Shown here one piece after another: positions 34,914 through 43,849 of a stretch of DNA of 64,000 nt. Origin of the DNA: an uncultured Eubacteriales bacterium (GTDB lineage Bacteria; Bacillota; Clostridia; Tissierellales; Peptoniphilaceae). The position numbers and the translations under genes were made by a program. Positions within the stretch are counted from its first letter, which is position 1. The number at the start of each line of letters is the position of its first letter. The stretch covers positions 1-64,000 of the forward strand of contig UQFH01000006.1 of the NCBI GenBank assembly GCA_900540185.1, read 5' to 3'. Below the pieces are notes generated by a model. That model was not told the origin of the DNA. It saw nothing but the letters and a program-made list of their open reading frames with translations, and did no database searches.

Positions 34914-35495
34914 TTATAAACTCCCTTTCATTTCGCACTTTGCTTCGCATCCATCGCACGGAGAAAATTCCTTTAAACCCTCACTCTTTTGGAGCAGCGC
35001 TCTTATTGCGACAGATTTAACCGGGTACAGTTGATTGTATTCGTTAATCTTAACCGTATCAATCCCGACATTTTCGTAGATTTCTTTTTGAAAACTAACG
35101 GGATGCGTCTTTGTTCCCGGATATACGTATCTTTTTACGGAAAGCCCCGAGATTTCATAAATCTCTTTCATAATATGTTTTCTGTACATATCGAGTGTTA
35201 CAATCCCTACTTTGTCCAAAACCATCGCCGGAAATGCCATCCCGCTTTCAATCAACTTTTCGATTTCTTTTTCAAAATCTTCACCGATTGTGTAGACGAT
35301 GTCCGCATACATCTCGTCTTCGTTTAAACGATATCCATAACTCAAATTTATATATTTTTCAAAATCCAGAAGACCCTTATCAATTTTTTTCATCATAACA
35401 GGTCTCGGTTCTCTGTCTTTAAATCCCAAAAATTTTATAACAGTGTCCTTTTTTGCTTTTACGTCTCTTACGACTTCTTCTCTATAATCTTTCAT
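34914..35495 (-). CDS. MetH activation-domain-like protein
   Basis: 193-residue protein resembling the stand-alone form of the AdoMet-binding activation domain of cobalamin-dependent methionine synthase. RYVYPGTKTHPVSFQKEIYENV and NEYNQLYPVKSVAIRALL fit the R.PGY and P.KSVS motifs of that domain. The C-terminal CDGCEAKCEMKGSL resembles its cysteine tail. It could re-methylate inactive cob(II)alamin on the neighbouring corrinoid protein. First gene of the module, behind a strong promoter. Confidence 0.7.
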   Translation of the reverse strand: MKDYREEVVRDVKAKKDTVIKFLGFKDREPRPVMMKKIDKGLLDFEKYINLSYGYRLNEDEMYADIVYTIGEDFEKEIEKLIESGMAFPAMVLDKVGIVTLDMYRKHIMKEIYEISGLSVKRYVYPGTKTHPVSFQKEIYENVGIDTVKINEYNQLYPVKSVAIRALLQKSEGLKEFSPCDGCEAKCEMKGSL

Positions 35496-35526
35496 AATAC
35501 CTCTAATAATTTTACTCTATAATTTG

Positions 35527-35555
35527 ATTTTAGCATATTGATATATAAAAATCAA
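35527..35555 (-). promoter_or_regulatory. promoter of the corrinoid module
   Basis: TTGATT (35550-35555) and TAAAAT (35527-35532) on the minus strand with a 17-bp spacer, about 32 bases before the activase-like gene. Confidence 0.7.
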
Positions 35556-35583
35556 ATAAAAAGAGGTTGAAAATTCAACCTCT
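35556..35583 (-). terminator. terminator after the metal ATPase
   Basis: AGAGGTTGAA and TTCAACCTCT form a perfect 10-bp stem on the minus strand, followed by TTTTTATTTG. It ends the transcript of the P-type ATPase; the promoter of the next module overlaps its tail. Confidence 0.85.
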
Positions 35584-35588
35584 AAACT

Positions 35589-37607
35589 CTATTTTGCACA
35601 TTTATTATTGAGAAGCGCAATCAATACACATACGAGACTTAGTCCAACGTCAGCAAGAACCGCAAGATACATTCCGTTCTTTGCCCCGAGATAAATCACC
35701 GTCAAAACACAAATCTTTGTTAATAGCGACAATGCAACGATGAATTTTACATTTTTTAAAATCCTTCTCGATGCTCTTATTGTCATTGGAATCTTTCTAA
35801 TATCATCGTCCATAATGACAACATCACTCGATGTAATTGCCGCGTCCGAGCCCATCTTTCCCATCGAAATTCCGACATTCGCCGCTTCAAGTACCGCGCT
35901 GTCGTTTATTCCGTCGCCGACAAAACTCATATGTCCGTTTTCTCTTTTTTCAAGCATATATTCAAGCTTATCCGACGGACTCATTTCGGCTTTGTAATGT
36001 TCAAATCCCAAAATGTCTGAAAGGGCCTTTACCTTTGATACATTGTCGCCCGAGACAAGCACCGGCTCAATATTTAAATCTTTAATCTCTCTTATAACAT
36101 CCATTGCGGAGTCTTTAAGTTTTTCTTCAAGATAAAATTCCCCAATCAACTTATTTTCTTCGAAAAGATGGATGACAAGACTTTCTCCGCCGCCTCTTAT
36201 TTCATAACTCTTGTTTTGATATTTAAAATCTATTCCCGCTCCCGGAATTTCTGAAAGTTCCTCAGGCTCCGGCACATTTTCCATTTTAAAAGCGGTTGCA
36301 ATCGGGTGAGTTGACCTCTTTTCTCCAATCGCCATTAAAAGTTTCAAATCTTCTTCGCTCACATCAGCCTTTTTTACAACCTTTACAAGCGACAACTTAT
36401 TTTCAGTAACCGTTCCGGTTTTATCAAATCCGATTGTCTTTATATGGCTCGTAGCATCGATAAATTCAGAGCCTTTAACAAGAATACCTTGTCTTGAAAG
36501 AGCTCCAAGTCCAACGGCATAGCTGAGTGGAACACCGAGCACAACCGAGCATGGACAGGACGTTACCAAAAATGCAAGACTCTTTTTTATCGCCTCGTTG
36601 AAATCGCCCTTTGTTATAAGCGGTACAACCGCAATTAAAACCGCAAGACCGACAACTATCGGAGTGTAAATTCTAGCAAAAACAGTCAAGAATTTTTCCT
36701 GTTTACTCTTCTTTTTCGCAGCTTCTCTTACAAGATCGTCCATTTGTTTTAAGAGCGAATGATCGGAATCCTTATAAACTTCAAGCGTTGCTTTTTTACC
36801 AACGACAATCGAACCCGCCGAAATAATTTCGCCCTTATTAAATATTCTAGGTTCCGATTCTCCTGTAAATGAAGATGTGTCAATTGATGCATACTCGTCA
36901 AGCAATATTGAGTCAAGCGTTACCATTTCGAACGGTTCAACCTCAATTTTTGAACCGATCTTGACATCGCTTGCAAATTTTTCAACTGTGGAGCCGTCTT
37001 CAAGAACAACTCTTGCTCGTCTTTCCTTCTTAGTTACAGTGTTTCTCAAATCTCTCGTTGCGCGTTCAACTGCAAGATCCGTTAAAAATTCTCCAACTCT
37101 ATAAAGAACGATAACCGCCGCGCCTTCCCTCGCTTCCCCGATTAAAACGGCACCGACTGAAGAAACCATCATTAAAACTTGTTCATCGAGTCCATTTCCT
37201 TTCATAAGAACCTTTATTGCGTTTTTATAAACAACAAATCCGGAAATAACAAGGGATGCAATCGCGATATAATTATTTTTAAACACAAACGATAAAATGA
37301 GAAGAACTCCGCCGAATAAAATACTTAAAAATTCAAAACTTTTAAAATCAATTCCTTCCTCTTCTTCCATATATTCTGCCGCTTGACTCGAATCTTCCGC
37401 ATGTTTTACATCTACTAAAACCACATCCGGCTCGATCGACTGAACAATCTCCAAAACTTCATTTTTCTTTAAATCTCCGTCGACTTCCAAACTTCTGTCG
37501 ATATAATTTAGAGTTGCACTCTTGACCGATTCGTGCTTATTTAGTTTGTCCTCAATCTTCCTTGCACAATTCGGACACAACTCACCTTTTAAAATATACT
37601 CTGTCAT
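35589..37607 (-). CDS. heavy-metal P-type ATPase (Zn/Cd/Pb type)
   Basis: P1B-type metal exporter, 672 residues from MTEYILKGELCPNC; AAGGAGGTCAAT precedes this ATG, and an upstream in-frame extension lacks one. Order: HMA domain with Cys11 and Cys14, six to eight membrane helices, TGE at 248-250, CPC at 351-353 in the membrane, DKTGT with phosphorylated Asp395, and GDGINDS near the C-terminus. The CPC motif with SCPCSVV fits ZntA/CadA-like Zn(II)/Cd(II)/Pb(II) export better than copper. It stands alone, preceded by two palindromes. Confidence 0.92.
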   Translation of the reverse strand: MTEYILKGELCPNCARKIEDKLNKHESVKSATLNYIDRSLEVDGDLKKNEVLEIVQSIEPDVVLVDVKHAEDSSQAAEYMEEEEGIDFKSFEFLSILFGGVLLILSFVFKNNYIAIASLVISGFVVYKNAIKVLMKGNGLDEQVLMMVSSVGAVLIGEAREGAAVIVLYRVGEFLTDLAVERATRDLRNTVTKKERRARVVLEDGSTVEKFASDVKIGSKIEVEPFEMVTLDSILLDEYASIDTSSFTGESEPRIFNKGEIISAGSIVVGKKATLEVYKDSDHSLLKQMDDLVREAAKKKSKQEKFLTVFARIYTPIVVGLAVLIAVVPLITKGDFNEAIKKSLAFLVTSCPCSVVLGVPLSYAVGLGALSRQGILVKGSEFIDATSHIKTIGFDKTGTVTENKLSLVKVVKKADVSEEDLKLLMAIGEKRSTHPIATAFKMENVPEPEELSEIPGAGIDFKYQNKSYEIRGGGESLVIHLFEENKLIGEFYLEEKLKDSAMDVIREIKDLNIEPVLVSGDNVSKVKALSDILGFEHYKAEMSPSDKLEYMLEKRENGHMSFVGDGINDSAVLEAANVGISMGKMGSDAAITSSDVVIMDDDIRKIPMTIRASRRILKNVKFIVALSLLTKICVLTVIYLGAKNGMYLAVLADVGLSLVCVLIALLNNKCAK

Positions 37608-37634
37608 ATTGACCTCCTTAATCCAATAAAGATA

Positions 37635-37675
37635 ATCATTTTCAAAATGATAAGTTATTGAAAAGTTTTTCAATT
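37635..37675. promoter_or_regulatory. two palindromes upstream of the metal ATPase
   Basis: ATCATTTT-C-AAAATGAT (37635-37651) is a perfect 17-base palindrome. About six bases further, ATTGAAAA and TTTTCAAT form a second inverted repeat (37658-37675). They lie in the short promoter region of the P-type ATPase and look like operator sites for a metal-responsive repressor of the Fur/Zur, DtxR or ArsR type. No such regulator is encoded nearby. Confidence 0.55.
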
Positions 37676-37751
37676 CTTTTTCAATTTAATATTATTATAC
37701 CCATATTCGAATTAAAAGTCAACAGAAAATATATGAATTTTTAAAATATTT

Positions 37752-38426
37752 TTATAACTTAATCAGTTTTCCATTCTCCATCCTATACTTTGTAAATAAA
37801 TCCATTTCAAGATACTCTTTATCATGACTGATTAATATAACGCTTTTATTATTCTTTGCATAGTCTTTAATGAAAGTTTTTAGTTTTCCTTTCATAAGTA
37901 ACGAGAGTGCATTAGTCGGCTCATCCATAAGAAGAATATCGGGTTCATTAGCAATTGCTCGTGCAATTGAGACTTTTTGTCTTTCTCCGCCGGATAGATA
38001 TTTCACTTTCTTATTTACTATATTTTTTAATTCCAAAAATTCAATAACATCTTCAATTCTATTTTTCTTTTGTTTTAAATTGAATTTTTTTGAGTAATAC
38101 AGAGGCACTGATATATTATCTCTGACTGTTTCATCTTCAATTAGAAAAAAATCTTGAAAAACAATTCCAAACATATTATTTCTCATATATGAATATTCTT
38201 TATTTTTCAAATCTTGAACATTAACTCCGTTAATATAATAATCCCCTGAATAATTTTTATCCATGAGTCCGATTATTTTAAAAAGAGTTGTTTTACCCGC
38301 TCCATTTTCTCCTGTAATAAGGACATTTTCTTCATCGCCGATTGTCAAATTACAATTTTTCAAAACCTCATATGTCTCTAAACTTCCATCTTTAAAAGTT
38401 TTTGATAAATTATTTATTTCAATCAT
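37752..38426 (-). CDS. ABC transporter ATPase (MacB/LolD-like)
   Basis: 224-residue ATPase, start ATG at 38424-38426 overlapping the permease stop as ATGA, with GGAG upstream. Walker A GENGAGKTT near residue 40, signature LSGGERQKVSIARA, Walker B ILLMDEPTNAL; the D-loop is NALSLLM rather than the usual SALD. It belongs with the two preceding MacB-type permeases. The three genes are richer in A+T than neighbours. Likely exports a peptide or removes an antimicrobial from the membrane; substrate unknown. Confidence 0.85.
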   Translation of the reverse strand: MIEINNLSKTFKDGSLETYEVLKNCNLTIGDEENVLITGENGAGKTTLFKIIGLMDKNYSGDYYINGVNVQDLKNKEYSYMRNNMFGIVFQDFFLIEDETVRDNISVPLYYSKKFNLKQKKNRIEDVIEFLELKNIVNKKVKYLSGGERQKVSIARAIANEPDILLMDEPTNALSLLMKGKLKTFIKDYAKNNKSVILISHDKEYLEMDLFTKYRMENGKLIKL

Positions 38427-39451
38427 TCTACTCTCCATTTAAATATTCTTCCAAATTCCCTTTTTAACATTATATAACTGATTGCTTTAAACACTAGCCA
38501 AATTATTAGAATAAGACTGTTCAAAAGTGTAAATCCATCTTTTTGAAAATGATTTAAATAGTTTACCAATATCCAACTTGCTACAATAACAGTATCAATA
38601 AATATTGAGTTTCTAATAAATAAAACCTTGAGTGTTGCTCCTGAGTAAATATGAACTAAATAAGTTTTCCTCATTTTTACAAAATATATATTATTATAAA
38701 AATAGAAAAATAAAATTATTTCCATAATAATAAGAATTATATACACAAAAATATATTTAATTAGAAATTCAATATCATCAGAACCGTTATATGAATTTTT
38801 AAGTATTGCAAATTTTCCCTCTTGTGACAAATTAACAAAATTATCTACTACTTTTTCATCAACATCTCTTGTGTCTATAACTAAATTTTCCATAAGACCG
38901 ACTATATCTAAACCTTTTAAATCTGAATTTAAAGATTTGTATTTTGATGAAACAGGTTTAAGAAAAACAAATTCTTTTATATTATTTTCATCTATTCTAA
39001 ATCTTTCTAAATCCTTTATATTCAGTTCAGAATAATCAATAACTTCAAAATCTTCACCAAATTCTTTAAAGATTTTATCCGAGTCTTTTTTATCAGCCAT
39101 ATATATAATTCTGTCTTCTTCTTTTTCAACAATATCCCCCATCAATACGGTGATATTTAGATTATCTATATCCTGAAAATCATTTATCATTATTGTTGTG
39201 TTTCCGTATTTTGATATAATGTCAAACATCTCGTTCTTTCTCTCATCATACTTATTTTTCGAATCCGACAAAGGAACGATATCGAACGTATATTTTGAAA
39301 CAAAATCAAAATTATATTCATTAAAAACCCAACTTGAATAAGATGGACCGATTATCATAATCAGTGATGTCACTCCAAAGAATAGTGCTAAGAACTGAAT
39401 TTTATTTTTAAATAAATCTTTAAATCCGTCAATTATATACCTAAAAAACAT
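38423..39451 (-). CDS. MacB/FtsX-like ABC permease, second half-permease
   Basis: 342-residue protein with one N-terminal helix (about 19-38), a roughly 180-residue extracytoplasmic domain and three C-terminal helices (about 236-258, 278-296, 305-325). This is the FtsX/MacB topology. No motif ties it to a named family. It starts 1 base after the first half-permease stops and is the same length, so the two probably form a heterodimer. AT-rich. Confidence 0.7.
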   Translation of the reverse strand: MFFRYIIDGFKDLFKNKIQFLALFFGVTSLIMIIGPSYSSWVFNEYNFDFVSKYTFDIVPLSDSKNKYDERKNEMFDIISKYGNTTIMINDFQDIDNLNITVLMGDIVEKEEDRIIYMADKKDSDKIFKEFGEDFEVIDYSELNIKDLERFRIDENNIKEFVFLKPVSSKYKSLNSDLKGLDIVGLMENLVIDTRDVDEKVVDNFVNLSQEGKFAILKNSYNGSDDIEFLIKYIFVYIILIIMEIILFFYFYNNIYFVKMRKTYLVHIYSGATLKVLFIRNSIFIDTVIVASWILVNYLNHFQKDGFTLLNSLILIIWLVFKAISYIMLKREFGRIFKWRVE

Positions 39452-39452
39452 T

Positions 39453-40481
39453 TTACCACCTCATATTTCTTCTAATATAATTATTAAATCGATAAATGTT
39501 TATATATACCGAAATAATCATGCTTAAATAGTAACATAACTCAATAACTATAATTTGATTTAATACAAGGTCAAGTTTATTAAAACCCTTTAGATAAAAA
39601 ATTGTTAAAAGCAAGGAGAACAATATAGTTATTAATATTACTATATTATTTCTTATTGACAGATTTAAAATATCTTTATTGGTTGCGCCATTTATTACAT
39701 GTATAAACATATTTTCTTTTTGACTGCTTAAATAGAAATTAAAAGTTGCGATAAACATTAAAAATACAGAAATTCCTATTTTTAGAAATCTTTTTGCATA
39801 CGGCTTCATATTATCTAAACGTGAAAATGTCTTTATAAGAGACGTATTAGTGGAAATACTTATAAAACCGTTATCATTAAAAGATTGAACAAGAGTCTCT
39901 ATTTCATTGTCTCGGGGCTTCGAAATATATATTTTTTCAACTCGACTACAAGGAATAGAAAAAATATTTTTTACTATTTTAGTATCAAAATTGCCTTCAC
40001 AAACTAGAGAGAAAGGGTCAAAAATATTAATTATTTTTGTATTATATAACTTCTCGTTGTACTCTATGTCGGGTCTTCTATTTTCTTTAACAATATAGTC
40101 TATCGGATAAATTAAAATGCCTTTATTTATATTATTTTCAAAGTCCTTTTTTGAGAAATAATAATTATTATCCGAAATAATTTTCGTAGATTTTGGATAA
40201 TAATAATATTGAGGATCATAAACTCCTAAAACTTCCGGTTTATCTGTCTCAAAAACGGCACGTACGTCTTCAAAATTCTTTAAAAATTCAAAACTTTGAC
40301 TATCACCTAAACTATCATCCTTTTCATCTTTACTTACAAAAATTAAACCCTTTCCTATTCCATATTTATAATCAGTATAATCGCAACCTACCACGTAGTT
40401 TATTGTCATTAGAATTAATATATTTACAATAAAAATAAAAGTACAAATTGTAAAATGTTTTGAAATAAGTTTTTCTTTCAT
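39453..40481 (-). CDS. MacB/FtsX-like ABC permease, first half-permease
   Basis: 342-residue protein with the same layout as the next gene: helix at about 10-30, extracytoplasmic domain to about 225, then three helices (about 231-250, 276-297, 305-326). Sequence similarity to the second copy is weak by eye apart from topology and the NNI/NGATNKD-like turn before the second helix, matching YSGATLK in the partner. First gene of the three-gene transporter. Confidence 0.7.
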   Translation of the reverse strand: MKEKLISKHFTICTFIFIVNILILMTINYVVGCDYTDYKYGIGKGLIFVSKDEKDDSLGDSQSFEFLKNFEDVRAVFETDKPEVLGVYDPQYYYYPKSTKIISDNNYYFSKKDFENNINKGILIYPIDYIVKENRRPDIEYNEKLYNTKIINIFDPFSLVCEGNFDTKIVKNIFSIPCSRVEKIYISKPRDNEIETLVQSFNDNGFISISTNTSLIKTFSRLDNMKPYAKRFLKIGISVFLMFIATFNFYLSSQKENMFIHVINGATNKDILNLSIRNNIVILITILFSLLLTIFYLKGFNKLDLVLNQIIVIELCYYLSMIISVYINIYRFNNYIRRNMRW

Positions 40482-40511
40482 TCTATCACCACTTTCATTA
40501 AAGAAAAGTAA

Positions 40512-40552
40512 ATTAAAAAATTGGAAAAAATCAACATTTGATTCTTTCCAAT
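40512..40552 (-). terminator. terminator after guaB
   Basis: On the minus strand ATTGGAAAGAATCAA and TTGATTTTTTCCAAT form a 15-bp stem with one G-U pair and a 3-base loop, followed by TTTTTTAATTT. It ends guaB. Confidence 0.85.
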
Positions 40553-40598
40553 TCTATAATAAAATATATATGTTAAATTTACGTTAAATTTTAAAACA

Positions 40599-42056
40599 TT
40601 ATTTTGAAGACGGTGAATAGTTTGGTGATTCTTTTGTGATTGTGATGTCGTGCGGATGGCTTTCGATGAGAGATGCGCTTGTGATTTTTACATAGCGCGG
40701 TTTTACTTTGAGTTCATCGATGTCTTTGCATCCCAAATATCCCATTCCGGATTTTAGACCGCCCATGAGTTGGTAGATAACTTCGGAGACTTTTCCTTTG
40801 AAGTGAACTCTTCCTTCAACTCCTTCAGGAACGTATTTCTTTACGCCTTCTTGGAAATATCTGTCCTTTGAGCCGGCGCTCATTGCTCCCAAGCTTCCCA
40901 TTCCTCTATATTCTTTATATCTTCTTCCTTCGTAGATAACTTCTTCTCCCGGAGATTCTTCAGTTCCTGCAAGAAGACTTCCAAGCATTACAACCGAACC
41001 GCCGGCTGCAATTGCCTTTGTAATATCTCCTGAGTATTTAATACCGCCGTCTGCGATGATAGGTCTACCGTATTCTTTTGAGGCTTTACTTGCATCCATG
41101 ATTGCAGTGATTTGTGGAACACCTATTCCTGCAACAACACGAGTTGTACAAATTGAACCCGGTCCGATACCTACTTTAACGCAGTCTGCACCGGCTTCAA
41201 AAAGTGCACATGCTGCTTCATATGTTGCAACATTTCCTGCTATAACTTGAAGATCCGGATATGCTTCTTTTACTTTTTTAACCGATTCAATAACTCCGGC
41301 GCTGTGTCCGTGAGCTGTGTCCAAAACAACGCAGTCAACTTTTGCTTCGACAAGTGCCTTTACACGATCGAGCATATCAGCTGTAACACCGATTGCAGCA
41401 CCTGCCAGGAGTCTTCCTTGTGCGTCTTTTGCACTGTTTGGATATTCGATTGATTTTTCAATATCTTTTATTGTAATTAAACCTTTTAATTTATAGTCAT
41501 CGTCAACGATAGGCAATTTTTCAATTTTGTGTTTCATCAAAATTTCTTTTGCTTCGTCCATCGTAACGCCTTCTTTAGCTGTAATAAGACGTTCTTTTGT
41601 CATTACGTCGTCAATTTTTTTACTTAAATCGTCTTCGAATCTGATGTCGCGGTTTGTAATAATGCCAATAAGTGTCCCGTTTTCTTCAACTATTGGAACA
41701 CCGCTGATTTTATATGTTCTCATCAAATCGTCGGCGTCTTTTAATGTATGGTCTTTTGAAAGATAGAACGGGTCCGTTATAACTCCATGTTCACTTCTTT
41801 TTACCTTGTCAACTTCATGAGCTTGTTCTTCAATAGTCATGTTTTTGTGGATGATTCCGATACCGCCTTCTCTTGCGATAGCAATTGCCATTTTTGATTC
41901 GGTAACAGTGTCCATTCCCGCTGACATAATTGGAATATTTAGTGTGATTTTGTTTGTCAATTTTGTTTTTGTTGCGACTTCTTTCGGTAATACGTGACTT
42001 TCTGCCGGAACAAGTAAAATGTCGTCGAAAGTCAGTGCTTCTTTGTAAAATTCCAT
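40599..42056 (-). CDS. guaB: IMP dehydrogenase
   Basis: NAD-dependent oxidation of IMP to XMP, first committed step to GTP. It has 485 residues from MEFYKEALTFDDILL. An ATG four codons upstream forms part of the GGAGGGG ribosome site for this start and is not used. Two CBS domains lie at about 90-205 and catalytic Cys is in GPGSICTTRVVAG. The flap MGSLGAMSAGSKDRYFQ is intact. Single gene with its own promoter and terminator. Confidence 0.97.
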   Translation of the reverse strand: MEFYKEALTFDDILLVPAESHVLPKEVATKTKLTNKITLNIPIMSAGMDTVTESKMAIAIAREGGIGIIHKNMTIEEQAHEVDKVKRSEHGVITDPFYLSKDHTLKDADDLMRTYKISGVPIVEENGTLIGIITNRDIRFEDDLSKKIDDVMTKERLITAKEGVTMDEAKEILMKHKIEKLPIVDDDYKLKGLITIKDIEKSIEYPNSAKDAQGRLLAGAAIGVTADMLDRVKALVEAKVDCVVLDTAHGHSAGVIESVKKVKEAYPDLQVIAGNVATYEAACALFEAGADCVKVGIGPGSICTTRVVAGIGVPQITAIMDASKASKEYGRPIIADGGIKYSGDITKAIAAGGSVVMLGSLLAGTEESPGEEVIYEGRRYKEYRGMGSLGAMSAGSKDRYFQEGVKKYVPEGVEGRVHFKGKVSEVIYQLMGGLKSGMGYLGCKDIDELKVKPRYVKITSASLIESHPHDITITKESPNYSPSSK

Positions 42057-42111
42057 AAACCCCTCCATGTGTAGTAATAATTAAATAGAAAAATCTATTT
42101 TTAGATATAAT

Positions 42112-42135
42112 AAAGCTATTCTAATGAGTAGCTTT
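42112..42135 (-). other. leader hairpin of guaB
   Basis: AAAGCTA and TAGCTTT form a 7-bp stem in the predicted untranslated leader of guaB, followed by an AT-rich stretch but no T-run. Its role is not clear. Confidence 0.35.
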
Positions 42136-42147
42136 CTTCTTTACTTT

Positions 42148-42177
42148 ATTATATAACATCCCCTCTTATAAAATCAA
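42148..42177 (-). promoter_or_regulatory. promoter of guaB
   Basis: TTGATT (42172-42177) and TATAAT (42148-42153) on the minus strand, spacer 18 bp. The leader to the guaB start would be about 85 bases. Confidence 0.7.
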
Positions 42178-42203
42178 GCAATTAAATCACTATTTGTAAA
42201 AAT

Positions 42204-42232
42204 GTGCAATATTTTTTTATTTGTAGTATAAT
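42204..42232 (+). promoter_or_regulatory. promoter of the PII-like gene
   Basis: Perfect -10 box TATAAT at 42227-42232 with a poor -35 (GTGCAA, 42204-42209) 17 bp upstream. Confidence 0.5.
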
Positions 42233-42283
42233 AAGTCTAGACTTAAAAGTGCCATAATCGACACGGTATATAAGGAGGATAAT

Positions 42284-42616
42284 ATGGAAGTCTTATTTAT
42301 AGTTTTAAATCACGAACAACACTTCGATGAAGTGCTTAGAGAGTTTTCCGCAGAAGGAATTCACGGCGGAACAATTTTGGAGAGTCAAGGACTCGCGGCT
42401 ACTCTTGCGGAACATTCGGAAGTCGGTTATGATTTTTTCAGAAATCTTTTAAACGGTGGTAGACCTTACAACAAAACCATATTTTTAATTTTAAATGAAG
42501 AAGATGTCAAAAAGGCAAAAGAATGTGTAAGAAGAGTCGTTGGAAATATTGAAAAGGAAAATGTCGGAATTATGTTTTCCATCGACGTTAAGTCATTTGA
42601 AGGCTTGACAAAATAA
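42284..42616 (+). CDS. PII-like signalling protein
   Basis: 110-residue protein with the beta-alpha-beta order of PII-like proteins: MEVLFIVLNHEQHFDEVL, then GIHGGTILESQGLAATLAEH (the region of the G.T...S.G loop), and NKTIFLILNEEDVKKAKECV. The glutamine/ATP-binding T-loop motif of GlnB is not seen. It is followed 16 bases later by a cation:proton antiporter, so it may control that carrier in response to a nucleotide. Ribosome site AAGGAGGATAAT. Confidence 0.7.
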   Translation: MEVLFIVLNHEQHFDEVLREFSAEGIHGGTILESQGLAATLAEHSEVGYDFFRNLLNGGRPYNKTIFLILNEEDVKKAKECVRRVVGNIEKENVGIMFSIDVKSFEGLTK

Positions 42617-42632
42617 GGAAGGATAATTTAAT

Positions 42633-43811
42633 ATGGAATCAATTTATGCAGTAGCAGTTCTCATTGCAAGCGGCCTTATTTTTTCGCGCCTTTTAGGAAA
42701 ATTAAAATTTCCTGATGTCACAGGATATCTTATCGGCGGAATTTTAATAGGTCCTTCAGTATTGGGACTCTTATCACAAGATCAAGTTAACAGTTTGGAA
42801 GTATTAAGTACAATTGCCCTTAGTTTCATCGCTTTTTCAATAGGCTCTGAAATGGACTTGAGAGCAATAAAAAAAATGGGTTCAAAAATTATAATAGTAA
42901 CAATTTTCGAAGCATTGGGTGCATTCATTTTTGTAACCGCAACAATGCTTTTGATATTTAAACAAGACTGGGCTTTTTCGCTCGCAATTGGGTCAATCTC
43001 ATGCGCAACGGCTCCTGCCGCAACTCTGATGGTCATAAGACAATATAAAGCAAAAGGTCCTCTCGTAGACGTTTTAATCCCGGTTGTTGCATTGGACGAC
43101 GCAGTTTGTATTGTCGCATTCGGAATCGCTTCATTTATGGCAAACGCTCTCATAAAGGGCGAAAGCTTAAATTTTGCAACAATGCTTGGAAAGCCGCTTT
43201 TGGAAATCTTGATGTCAATCGGACTCGGCGCAGTTGCAGGTTTCATTTATTCACTCATTGCAAAAAAAGTGAGAAACGACGGAGAAAATCTCTCCTTCAC
43301 TTTGGCAATGATTTTCCTTGTAACCGCCGCAGCCTTGAAGCTAAATTTATCAGGACTTCTAACGCTTATGGTTATGGGAGTTGTAATTACAAATGTGGGT
43401 CATGTAAATAAACGTTATTTGACACTTGTAAATGCAATTACCCCGCCGATTTTTGTATGTTTCTTTGTTTTATCGGGTGCAGATTTAAATCTCGCAAACC
43501 TTAAATCCGTCGGAATTGTCGGAATCGGTTATGTAGTTTCAAGAGTCATCGGTAAATATATCGGTTCAATGATTTCTACAAAAATGACCGGCTTTGATGA
43601 AAGTGTTCAAAGAAATCTCGGTCTTACTCTTGTTCCTCAAGCAGGGGTTGCCCTCGGTCTAAGTCTCATCGCCGCAAATATTATTCACGGTGAACACGGA
43701 CAATATATAAGAACCATCATTTTGGGAGCAACTATCGTATACGAACTTATAGGACCGCTTCTTGCGAAATTTGCGCTTAAACGTGCGGGTTGTATAGAAG
43801 AAAACGCATAA
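42633..43811 (+). CDS. cation:proton antiporter (CPA2 family)
   Basis: 392-residue membrane protein with about 12 helices of the KefB/NapA/GerN type. VLDVA-like ALDDAVCIVAFGIASF contains the Asp-Asp pair expected in the ion-binding helix of this fold, and LGLTLVPQAGVALGLSLIAAN is the conserved C-terminal region. No C-terminal TrkA-N domain. It should exchange Na+ or K+ for H+. Coupled to the preceding PII-like gene. Confidence 0.88.
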   Translation: MESIYAVAVLIASGLIFSRLLGKLKFPDVTGYLIGGILIGPSVLGLLSQDQVNSLEVLSTIALSFIAFSIGSEMDLRAIKKMGSKIIIVTIFEALGAFIFVTATMLLIFKQDWAFSLAIGSISCATAPAATLMVIRQYKAKGPLVDVLIPVVALDDAVCIVAFGIASFMANALIKGESLNFATMLGKPLLEILMSIGLGAVAGFIYSLIAKKVRNDGENLSFTLAMIFLVTAAALKLNLSGLLTLMVMGVVITNVGHVNKRYLTLVNAITPPIFVCFFVLSGADLNLANLKSVGIVGIGYVVSRVIGKYIGSMISTKMTGFDESVQRNLGLTLVPQAGVALGLSLIAANIIHGEHGQYIRTIILGATIVYELIGPLLAKFALKRAGCIEENA

Positions 43812-43814
43812 TAT

Positions 43815-43843
43815 TTGACAAGCAAAAAAAATAATGTTATAAT
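43815..43843 (+). promoter_or_regulatory. consensus promoter of metK
   Basis: TTGACA (43815-43820) and TATAAT (43838-43843) with a 17-bp spacer, a full consensus housekeeping promoter. It ends just before the SAM riboswitch. Confidence 0.92.
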
Positions 43844-43849
43844 TAAATT

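Noticed and set aside
42782..43246. 154-codon open frame opposite the antiporter gene
   Set aside because: It is antisense to membrane-helix codons and has no upstream ribosome site.
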